Below are positions 24,301 to 32,461 of a stretch of 64,000 nt of DNA, piece after piece. This DNA is from Puffinus mauretanicus (Eukaryota > Chordata > Aves > Procellariiformes > Procellariidae). The DNA is taken from positions 2,356,001 to 2,420,000 of the forward strand of contig JAJKFH010000385.1 of assembly GCA_023333565.1 (NCBI GenBank), given 5' to 3'. The position numbers were made by a program, and so were the translations under genes. The notes under the pieces are model-generated. The model saw only the letters and a program-made list of their open reading frames with translations. It did not search any database and was not told the DNA's origin. Every line of letters begins with the position of its first letter. The first letter of the stretch is position 1.

Positions 24301-27300
24301 AAGCTCTGAGCAGAACGACGCACCATTTGCAGGGACTCTCCTTTCTTCCCCTTCCTCGCTGCTGGAACACAACAGCAGCATGTCTGTAGCAGGGGAAGTT
24401 GCTAAAAATTCAGCCTTCCCAGCAAAGCTAATTGCTGCCTGCTCAGGTGCAGGTGCTGGCTGGAGTTTCGCACAGCCCAGAGCCGCAGGCAGAGCACATT
24501 GTGCAAGAAAACGCAAGGGCGGACGCTGCTGCTGCGGGTCGGGCGCTGGCTGCGGAAAGCGGAGGATTTGGGGGGTTTGGCAATACACAGGGTCTCTGAT
24601 TTTCAGATGCACACCAAAAATATTCTCCTTTGTTTTCACTTGCTGTCTGATGAAAGAAGTGCTAGGTTGGGTTTATGCAAGTACTATTCTTTATTCTTAT
24701 TCTTACTCTTGATTTCACAGCTGGTTGAAAACTGGAGATTCGTACTCTTTTTCTCTAAAGAAATGCCCAAAATAAATAAAATTTACTTAAAAGCTAGCAT
24801 TAAAATAAGCATCCGCATGTAAATACTTCCAAAATACACTAGATGGAGGCATTTTCTTATTCAAATATAATTTCCAATTATTTCCAAAGAATTTTAAGCA
24901 TGTGCTTAAGTTCATTTTCAATAATGCAAGATTAGATGTTAGACTTCAGGCACTTGCTTAAATGTTGGCTGAATAAAGATGAATTAAGAGTGAATATACA
25001 GCATTTATTGGTGCTGTTATTTTCCTGCCACTGGTGGTTAGGCTGTTTGCATTGTTTCAGATTTCATGCATTAATTTTCTTCCTCTTCGTCAATGTGATA
25101 GAACCATATATTGTCATTCTATTGTTGTATCATATATTTGATTCTGAAGTAAAACTATGCCCTATAAAAGTAAAACACCAAGCAAAACATATGTATGTAT
25201 ATTAAATATTTTTACTATATTGGACCATCTACTTTCTTTGCTTTAAATAATACTTTATTTAAACCCAGAAAAAAGTTCAAAAATGTTACTGAAATTCTAT
25301 TTTCCTGTATAATTTAATATTTGAGCAGGGAAAGTACTTTTCAGAGGGTCTTTAGTTGATATTTAGTTGGGTTATATTTTTAGCTAGAACTAAAGTAACC
25401 CATTTGAGTAAGATTCTGGGCAGATATTACAGAGTACAACTTAGAGCAGTTTCTTGTGCCATTTAATTATTTTACAGAATATTTGTACAGTTGAAGGATG
25501 AAGGTCAGACATCATGTAATGTCTGAATAGACTCAAGTAATTACTGATTTAAAGATATTACTTTATAAAATTACTGATTTAATTAATAATTACTGATTCT
25601 GAAGTTGGTAACAAGTGGAAGTAAGAGTACTATTTACTCTATTACTCAGCAGGAACGTCATTCTCCTAAAGAATCTTTTTTGGTTTTAAAAATTAAAGTG
25701 TTTTTTTTTTTCTAAATGTGATTCTTTCATAGATGAGAAATGTGAAAAGCAGAAGCATGACAATTTTGGGAGGAATATTTTCTTTTATTTTTGTATTATT
25801 GTATTTTTTTTTTATAGTTGAGGTTATATGTAATTGGATGCATTGTTCTCTTGTTTCCACAGGTACCCCTGAGAGTGACACTGTATGTAAGCGATGTCCA
25901 GAAGGATTTTTCTCAAATGAAACCTCATCCAAAGCAGCCTGTCTAAAGCACACAAACTGTAGTGCACTGGGTTTCAAAATAGCATTGAAGGGAAATGCAG
26001 TTCGTGACAACGTCTGTCAGGAAAATACAGATACGGCACCTCAAAAATGTGGAATAGGTATGTGTCATATTAAGGAAGAGTGCTCTGAAAGCATACCTTT
26101 AATTACAGTTAAAATTAATGTATCAGCATTTATGATAAAAATATCTAGCTTGTTAGCCATTTGCCTGCTATGGTGGTGGCCATAGTAGAGTTTTAATTAT
26201 TGTAGGTCCAACCAAATGGAACTCAAGCACAGAGAGTGACAGCACGATAAAGACCACTTCTTTGTTTGTTTTTTAAGCATTTTTTTCTTATCATCCTTGC
26301 TACTTTTTTTTTTTTTCAGAGACAAGCACGGGGTAACAGAGATCAGAACAATTGACATATGCTTTTTCTCTTTCTCATTTCAGATGTGACCCTGTGCGAG
26401 GAGGCTTTGTTCAGGTTTGCTGTTCCTACCCACCTCACACCTAACTGGCTGAACATACTAGCAGACAGTTTGCCTGGGACAAAGGTTAGCGCAGAAAATA
26501 TCGAAAGGATTAAACAAAGGCACAGTTCTCAAGAGCAGACCTTCCAGCTTTTGAAATTATGGAAGCAGCAAAACAAAGAACAGGATATGGTCAAGAAGAT
26601 TATTCAAGGTACCTTATTTTGATAGCACGTATATTAAAAGCAACCTTCTAAATGGCGTTTTAAAAATTGCTTGGGATCAAATACCTCCTGGTGATGTGTT
26701 ATGCTCTGAGGAGGACCTGCAGGGCTTAAATCTACTGCATCTATTGATGCAGTAAGCACAGTGAAGTTGAGGGGGAGCAGGAAGAGAATTCAGCTTCTCC
26801 TGATCAGTTGAGGACTGAATTCTTCCCAGACTTGTAGCCCCCTGGGGTGCATGTGTGGTGTCACAGCCAAGATTCCCTTTTGAGACTGCACAACATATGA
26901 AGACTTTTCATCAAGTGGGGAAAATGTTTCCCACTGTTATATCTGAGCAGTGGCTGCTGAGGTTAGATATGGATGCCTGCAACTGAAAGTGCAATTTGTT
27001 TTCTATAAAGTGGAGACTGGCAGCTCAGACTAGGACATCTATTCACGGAATGGGGACACATGGGAGTGAGGAATACACAGACAGGCTTTCCCTTTTTTTT
27101 CCCTTCTGGTACCTATTTGTCATGCCAATTCACTGCTTTGTTTGTGCTGAATCTGCCAAGACAGGTGTCAAAGGTGAAATAGTGCTGCAATGTTAACACC
27201 AAGAATTTTATGAGAGTCAGGCCAACTCTTTTCATGTAAGCCACCATCAACAACAGCCGCATTCGAACGACCTTTTGTCCACTCAGAATAGATTTGAAAA

Positions 27301-28156
27301 ATGCTGCAGAATGGTTTTTTTCCCGTCTCCTTTTTAGTATGTATGCTTATGTCAGACTCTGAAGTGTCTAGAATACTTCAAAAACCCAAATGACTGTTCT
27401 AGCAAAGCTTGCCTAGACATTTCTGAAGAAGAGGAGCAAAATTTTCATTCACTGGAACCAAATATTAGGAGTCCTATCACATACACAGAACATTTTACAA
27501 GATAGATGAAACAAGCGTATAGCAGTAAATACTTGCTATGAAGTTCGTTTGTAATTTGGGGCTGTTTGTATTTGCAAAGTTAATTAAATTCTTAAGTGTT
27601 TTTCATAATTGGAGCCTAAAAAAAAGCATTGCTGAGAGAGTTATTTGAAATAAAGTAAAAAAAAATTGGGAAGGAACATTCACCTTGGAATTTTGGAAGC
27701 TTTTTGCAGGACATGGTAAAGTTGTAATGCATTGTACTTACCTCTCTTTTCTTTTCACTTTCTATAGACATCGATCTTTGTGAAAACAGTGTCTTCAAGC
27801 ATATTGGCCACCCAAACCTCACCTTTGAACATCTCAACACACTGATGGCAAGCTTACCAGGCAAGAAAGTGGGAAAAGAAGATATTGAGCGCACAATGAA
27901 ACTATGTCAACCTACAGAGCAAGTTCTGAAGCTTCTCAATCTGTGGAGAATAAAGAATAGTGACCAAGACACCATTAAAGGTTTAATGTATGGACTGAAG
28001 CACTTGAAAACATACCACTTTCCGAAACGAACCATCCAAAGTCTGAAGAAGGTGATTAAGTTTCTTCACAGATTTACAATGTATAGATTATATCAGAAAC
28101 TCTTTTTAGAAATGATAGGGAACCAAGTTAAATCAGTGAAAGTAAGATGTGTCTAA
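12336..28156 (+). CDS. TNFRSF11B: Osteoprotegerin (TNFRSF11B), complete coding region in 5 exons
   Basis: Secreted TNF-receptor-superfamily decoy receptor. It binds RANKL (TNFSF11) and TRAIL outside the cell, blocks RANK signalling and so restrains osteoclast formation. Coding exons are 12336-12365, 21826-22195, 25863-26057, 26384-26608 and 27768-28156. Joined they give 1209 nt and 402 residues plus TAA; human OPG has 401. All introns are GT-AG, with phase 0 for the first and phase 1 for the rest. The order is a hydrophobic signal peptide, four cysteine-rich domains (about 24-186), two death-domain-like regions (about 199-366) and a basic tail with the penultimate cysteine used for dimerisation in mammals. 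Residue-by-residue similarity to mammalian OPG is high throughout. No frameshift or premature stop was seen, so the gene appears functional. The start codon has A at -3. Confidence 0.98.
12451..12515 (+). repeat. T-rich tract with spaced GGG runs at start of intron 1
   Basis: Long T runs are interrupted by four GGG triplets, beginning about 85 bases into intron 1. GGG runs near a donor can act as intronic splicing enhancers. Four triplets with long T loops could also form a weak G-quadruplex in the RNA. Both are inference. Confidence 0.6.
15498..15528. repeat. Near-perfect short hairpin in intron 1
   Basis: A 31-bp inverted repeat. The left arm begins GATCCAGTATGACA and the right arm reads TGTCATGTACTGGATC, separated by one base. 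The arms pair fully except for a two-base bulge. It could be a remnant of a small palindromic transposable element or simply a local palindrome. It is too short for a typical microRNA precursor. Confidence 0.7.
21826..22195 (+). CDS. TNFRSF11B: TNFRSF11B exon 2 (CRD1, CRD2, start of CRD3)
   Basis: 370 nt encoding residues 11-133 plus the first base of Gly134. The acceptor is ttgctag|CTC and the donor CCAG|gtatgt. It carries the end of the signal peptide (LLDISVKW), then the ligand-binding cysteine-rich repeats. LLCDQCPPGSYVKQHC is the CRD1 core, CAPCPGQYY opens CRD2, and VCKELQYVKQEC with CECVEGRYLELEFC runs through to CRD3. Length matches human exon 2. The N-glycosylation sequon that human OPG has near residue 98 is absent (CTSTQNRVC here). 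The exon is strikingly CpG-rich, about two dozen CpGs in 370 bp, unlike exons 3 to 5. Confidence 0.97.
24040..24165. promoter_or_regulatory. Small intronic CpG-rich patch
   Basis: A locally GC-rich segment containing CCCCGGCGGCGG and GGAGCGGCGG inside otherwise AT-rich intron 2. A second CpG-rich patch lies at about 24510-24570. It may be a small internal CpG island, enhancer or alternative promoter. Nothing in the sequence proves transcription. Confidence 0.3.
25538..25599. repeat. Imperfect repeat of ATTACTGATT (3 copies)
   Basis: The motif occurs at about 25538-25550, 25568-25580 and 25588-25599, spaced 30 and 20 bp apart, in AT-rich DNA about 265 bp upstream of exon 3. It looks like local duplication. 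Confidence 0.7.
25863..26057 (+). CDS. TNFRSF11B: TNFRSF11B exon 3 (end of CRD3, CRD4)
   Basis: 195 nt, the acceptor ttccacag|GTACC and donor GAATAG|gtatgt. Encodes the rest of Gly134 through Ile198 and the first base of Asp199. CRD4 shows CKRCPEGFFSNETSS and CLKHTNCSALG. Both sequons (NET near 152, NCS near 165) match human glycosylation sites. The third human site in this exon (KGNAT) is lost because this protein has KGNAV. The exon is one codon longer than human exon 3, the extra residue lying in the linker before KCGID, which explains the 402 versus 401 length. Confidence 0.96.
26058..26383 (+). other. TNFRSF11B: Intron 3 of TNFRSF11B (326 bp)
   Basis: gtatgt to catttcag with a good pyrimidine tract. 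It is by far the shortest intron of the gene. The reading frame of exon 3 stays open for 125 bases into it, up to the TAG at 26183-26185. Confidence 0.93.
26384..26608 (+). CDS. TNFRSF11B: TNFRSF11B exon 4 (first death-domain-like region)
   Basis: 225 nt, the same length as the human exon, with acceptor catttcag|ATGTG and donor TTCAAG|gtacct. Encodes the rest of Asp199 to Gln273 and one base of Asp274. Landmarks shared with mammalian OPG include VTLCEEALFRFAVPT, LPGTKV and HSSQEQTFQLLKLWK. In mammals this region contributes to the homotypic death-domain-like fold and to dimer assembly. It does not act as a classical intracellular death domain because OPG is secreted. Confidence 0.97.
26609..27767 (+). 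other. TNFRSF11B: Intron 4 of TNFRSF11B (1.16 kb)
   Basis: gtacct to tctatag. No repeat or structured element recognised. Confidence 0.9.
27768..28156 (+). CDS. TNFRSF11B: TNFRSF11B exon 5 (second death-domain-like region, C-terminus)
   Basis: 389 nt from acceptor tctatag|ACATC to TAA at 28154-28156. Encodes residues 274-402. Shared landmarks are DIDLCENSV, LPGKKVG, LLNLWRIKN, TYHFPK and LYQKLFLEMIGNQV. The NLT sequon near 290 matches a human glycosylation site. The end is strongly basic (many Lys and Arg from about residue 345 onward), consistent with heparan-sulfate binding. The penultimate residue is Cys401, matching the human Cys400 used for disulfide-linked dimerisation. Confidence 0.97.
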
Positions 28157-28318
28157 TTCAAGATATTTTTGGTTCCCCACTGACTATTTTTCCCTAATTA
28201 CTGCCAGCAGTAATTAAACTGGAACGTTGTTTCCCTACATTATGTCTTACTATTTATAGAAATGCCTGACTGGAATAGCTCTAAGTCTTTTGCAGTGTTT
28301 TTGGAAGTTTTTTTTTTA

Positions 28319-28324
28319 AATAAA
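28319..28324 (+). promoter_or_regulatory. Candidate proximal poly(A) signal AATAAA
   Basis: Canonical AATAAA 163 bases after the stop codon. It could give a short 3' UTR isoform. Confidence 0.4.
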
Positions 28325-28482
28325 ATCACTTTTACAAAAGCTATTAACCTGTTGATAACACTAAGAGCCTGATTCTGCATTTTTGCACATTCAGAGTTGA
28401 AAAGCCCCACTATAGTCGCTAGATGTGAAAAGAATGCTGGACCAGGCTCTACTACAGTATTTGCTATTTATATTCTTCGAGG

Positions 28483-28488
28483 AATAAA
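28483..28488 (+). promoter_or_regulatory. Candidate middle poly(A) signal AATAAA
   Basis: Canonical AATAAA followed within 20 bases by a T/GT-rich stretch, a reasonable cleavage context. Confidence 0.5.
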
Positions 28489-28874
28489 CATTTTTGTTGT
28501 ACATATTTATTAAGTTAAATGGAAATTGTATGAGACTGAATTTTAGGAAGAGAAATGAAAAGCACACTGTATATTTTCTAGTTAAACAAAAATGATCCCA
28601 TATATTTTTCTGGCAAAATTTTGTAGCATGCTCTAAGAGTTATTAATTTCTTTACATTTTGTATTTAAAAAAGTGTTATTGCTTAGTTTTATTTGTATAA
28701 GTTGTGGTATCTTTTGGTAGGGATGTTTTAATTTATCCAATTATTTTAACTCAAATACGGTGAAAATATAGCGTAAGTGACCTGAATATTTAAATATTCT
28801 GTGAGGAAGTGAATGTACCATATTTAAGAAGCTGGATTTTTATATAGAATTTCATAATCTTATTTTATAAAACA

Positions 28875-28880
28875 ATTAAA
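28875..28880 (+). promoter_or_regulatory. Candidate distal poly(A) signal ATTAAA
   Basis: The common variant ATTAAA, at the position where, from memory, the mammalian OPG 3' UTR also ends with an ATTAAA. A T-rich downstream stretch follows. Confidence 0.55.
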
Positions 28881-28900
28881 TTTTTCAGTTTACTTTTTGA

Positions 28901-30060
28901 CTGGTTTTTTTACTCTTGACTCTGAAGCAGGAACTAATAGCAAAGACAGACCATGTGGATTTCGCGTCTTATCTGGGGTTTGGCTCTCTGCTACTCCCTT
29001 TCTGGGCTGCTAGTTAATACGCGAGCCAAGTAAATATTGACCAGCACTGGATTTTCATGGTCACTGTACAGGTGTAAAAGAAGGTAAAAAGAATTAAAGG
29101 TTCTAGTTCAGAGGGCCCAGGCGGTTGCAATACAACCGATTACAACTCCGTAGACGCATTTGGCCCAGCATCACTCTTGGCCCGGTGTCATTCTTGGAGA
29201 GCTCAAAACCTTTGCCCTAACCACAGCTTGTAATTTCATGGAGGAAAGATGATGCATGGCCTTGATGGGCTTGGAAAGCCTCACATATTGCCGCTATGTT
29301 TAAAGGAAGGGAGCACGGAGAGGTCACATAAAAAAAAAAATCATTTACCATTGGCCTCAGCTACAGAATGAGGCACCTGCAAAGAAATGGGCCCAAGGGA
29401 ACAGAGAGTGTATGAGTGCTGTTATCAAAAGCTCACGTAATTTTAAGGACCAGTGATCATTCACAGTGCAAGCCAAGTGGTGGCTGCAGAGAGAGACTGC
29501 ACTCTTGTTTTTTTCTTTAAACCATGGGAACAGAGCTCGAGTATTCAACATATTCTTTTTCCTTGTGTAAAGGAAAGAAAAGCCATCAGCATTTAGCCTT
29601 GTATGGCAAATATTCCTCTATTACAGATGAGACAATCTTAAGCAAAGAATGAGAAACAGATTCCTCGTAGATATGATAGGTGCTCATCAGAAGTGCTCTC
29701 CTTACAGAGAGTACAAATGGGACACATTGCTTTAAAATACGGGGTTTCATTTTTCACTGAATTCTCACATCACTTTTTGTATCAAAAGGAATAAACTCCC
29801 TTTTATATTTCACATGCTATATATTAGCATCTCATTTATCAGTGTAGCTGAGAAATGGTGCTGAACATGCACAAAAAATTCCTAGTTTTGTGTTGATTCA
29901 TTTGAAATAATTTACATACTTTTACAACAGAAACTGTTTTTACATATAATTAAAAGATGATAACAACAGAGTCTCAAATGTGCAAAATGGAGACCAGATG
30001 TTTCCATGACTCTGCCAGGTGTGGAGGTTTGGGGTGTTGTAGGTATAAAAATGAGAATAA
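28901..30060. other. Intergenic, no gene seen
   Basis: Single-copy-looking AT-rich DNA between the TNFRSF11B 3' end and the solo LTR. Contains an 11-bp A run near 29331. No open frame of note. Confidence 0.7.
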
Positions 30061-30065
30061 TCATC

Positions 30066-30657
30066 TGTTGTGGTTTAACCCCAGCCGGCAACTCAGCCCC
30101 ACCCAGCCGCTCGCTCAGTTCCCCCAGTGGGATAGGGGTGAGAATCGGAAGGGTAAAAGTGAGAAAACTCGTGGGTTGAGATAAAGACAGTTTAATAGGG
30201 AAAGCAAAAGCCGCACACACAAGCAAAGCAAACGAGGAATTCATTCACTCCTTCCCATCGGCAGGCAAGTGTTCAGCCATCGCCAGGAAAGCAGGGCTCC
30301 ATCATGCGTAACGGTGACTTGGGAAGACAAACGCCATCACTCTGAACTTCCCCCCCTTCTTTCTTTTCCCCCCAGTTTTATGTGCTGAGCATGACGTCAT
30401 ATGGTATGGAATATCCCTTTGGTCAGTTGGGGTCAGCTGTCCCAGACGTGTCCCCTCCCAGCTTCTTGTGCACCCCCAGCCTACTCACTGGTGGGGTGGG
30501 GTGAGGAGCAGAAAAGGCCTTGACTCTGTGTAAGCCCTGCTCAGCAATAACAAAAACATCCCTGTGTATCAGCACTGTTTTCAGCACGAATCCAAAACGT
30601 AGCCCCATAGTAGCTACTGTCAAGAAAAATAACTCTATCCCAGCCAAAACCAGCACA
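30066..30657 (-). mobile_element. Solo LTR of an avian ERVL-type endogenous retrovirus
   Basis: A 592-bp LTR with TG...CA ends. It is flanked by a perfect 5-bp target duplication TCATC (30061-30065 and 30658-30662). On the minus strand it begins TGTGCTGGTTTTGGCTGGG and ends in TTAAACCACAACA, ends I recognise from a family common in birds. Read on the minus strand it has a CREB-type TGACGTCA (30392-30399), a TATA-like CATAAAA (30376-30382) and an ATTAAA poly(A) signal (30191-30196), in the order expected for U3 to R. The 5-bp duplication fits ERVL-like integration. No gag, pol or env is present, so this is a recombined solo LTR. Confidence 0.93.
30392..30399. promoter_or_regulatory. Intact CRE palindrome TGACGTCA in the LTR
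   Basis: A full 8-bp CREB/ATF palindrome just upstream (on the minus strand) of the LTR TATA-like box. Its CpG has survived in this copy. Confidence 0.6.
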
Positions 30658-31378
30658 TCATCTTACTGGCAGCAAAACAAAGAGGACCCCACACACCTCT
30701 TATAAACATTTCCATCCTAATCCTTTCTATGTTAGCTCTGATTAATACAACAATTTAGCAATTGGTAGTATAGTTATAGTATCAAGTAGTAACATAGTTA
30801 AAAAATGTATCAGTGGAATCACTTTAACAGAGCTATTGGCTAGAGAAAAGCACAGTTGCTTCTTAGTACATGGTACTGTTTTTAATTTATACATTTACAC
30901 TTCTATATTCCAACAAATTATATGTAACTCTCATTGTAAATAACACTAAATGTTTGTGGTCCTTCATGAATGACAATACTGAAGAAGGTGCTTAGAACCA
31001 CATAGTTTATGCTATAGCTACCATATGAACATGCTATACTTCACTACAGTAGAGTAAAGCCTTGACTGGATTTCCTGGGAAACTTTAGGATTAAACTATT
31101 AACTGTGCCTTTTAAAATAGGATTTTTTTTTTTCCTAAACGTGAAGTTACACCTGTTTAATGACTTATACCTGTTAAAGCTGATTCAGCTAGCCAGGTGC
31201 CCATGCTCAGGTAGACACTTCTCAGCCAGTTTATGCCTCATTTATCAATTCAGCTTCGCTCAGCTGGAAGGAATCGAACACTTCACATCCTGAGCAGGCG
31301 ACACTTAAGCCGTATTCCCTTCCCCAAAGAGCCTCCAGCCCAAAATAGCCAAGACAAACAAAAGCGAGACCCAGGATA

Positions 31379-31870
31379 ATGAGGGAGAGGGTGAGGCAAA
31401 CAGAAAGTGGGAGGGTTGCTTGGAAAAAATGTGGGTTTGGGGGTGGTAGTTTGTTTTTCAGGGAAGGTTGCAGGAGGAAAGAGGAGGTGGGAGAGGCGGC
31501 GGGTGGGAGAGGGGTCCCCGTGTCTGTGGCACGGAGGAAATGCCGCTGCGGGGAGGCAGAGGTGGGGGGAAGGAGGGAGGCGCGAGGGCTGGGGACAACC
31601 AGCCAGAGCTGGGCCTTGGGGGTGCCACGAAGAGGGATGCTGTGCTCAGGGCCCCCGACCTGCCGGGGAGCCAGGGCCTGCCCTCCTCCCACCTGGCTGT
31701 GGACCAGACTCAGGGAAGGCAAATGTTTTGCCAGCCCCTGGCTAGTGGTGAGGCCGCCCCTGCCTTGGGGTGGGAAGGAGGAGAGGAGCGGGGAGGAGGG
31801 AGGAGTGTGCTGCCCCCGCTGCCCCGCTGCCCCCGGGCAGGGGCAGGGTTTGTCCTGCCCTGTCGGCTTC
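31379..31870 (+). other. G-rich, quadruplex-prone block
   Basis: Strongly G-skewed + strand with clustered GGG runs, for example at 31489-31514 and 31564-31594. Each offers four G runs with loops up to about 8-9 bases. CpGs are moderately frequent. It is about 2.5-3 kb beyond the TNFRSF11B 3' end. Long frames on both strands (208 codons plus, 163 codons minus) are explained by the composition. Confidence 0.5.
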
Positions 31871-32405
31871 TCCTTTGCTGAGAAAAAGAAAAAGCAGTTT
31901 CAGGAATATTTGAGGGAGACAATGAGATGGGCTTTAAGGCAGGTTCTTCAACTGTCGTCTGTCCAGCCATGCTCTCAAAGAGTGGAAACAACCCTTAGAT
32001 ATTAAAAAATACCATGGGTTTAAAGCAGAACCTTACAATTTCAAAATCTCCTACAACCCCATTTTTCAGATCTTTTTTTATACGCACTGAGGCAGTCTCT
32101 TGGGTCCCAGAAAATACACCATGTTTTGGAGTAGGAGGGAAATTAAAGAAGAAACTAGATATTAAGCTCTTTAATCATCTTTTTTTATGCTGTGCACATC
32201 ACCAAGCACAATAGATTTCTGGTCCCTGACTGTGACTCATGGATGCTCTCATAGTAAAATTACCAATCAATAGTATAGTCTGCTATGGAATGAACATTTT
32301 AAAAATAAAGCCAGGTATTAGATAGCTTTTAAGAAGTTTAGAAAGCTGGATAATGAAGGTTCAAAGAATTGGTTAGGAATGAGCACATATCTGTAACCGA
32401 ACACC

Positions 32406-32461
32406 ACATACACACACACACACACACTCGCACACACTCACACTCGCACACCCCACACACC
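32406..32461. repeat. (CA)n microsatellite, interrupted
   Basis: CA dinucleotide run with CTCG and CC interruptions over about 56 bp. Confidence 0.93.

Larger units (their letters stand above)
22196..25862 (+). other. TNFRSF11B: Intron 2 of TNFRSF11B (3.67 kb)
   Basis: gtatgt to ttccacag. AT-rich except for two GC/CpG-rich patches (about 24040-24165 and 24510-24570). The last 170 bases before exon 3 are T-rich, with a frame open into exon 3. A loose repeat of ATTACTGATT occurs at 25538-25599. No interspersed repeat was recognised. Confidence 0.85.
28157..28900 (+). other. TNFRSF11B: TNFRSF11B 3' UTR
   Basis: AT-rich, with several ATTTA pentamers typical of unstable mRNAs (for example near 28252, 28465, 28505 and 28730). 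Blocks within it, such as CACTGACTATTTTT near 28178 and TGAATGTACCATATTTAA near 28809, resemble what I recall of the mammalian OPG 3' UTR, which suggests that the UTR itself is conserved. The right end is placed just after the most distal candidate poly(A) signal and is approximate. Confidence 0.75.
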
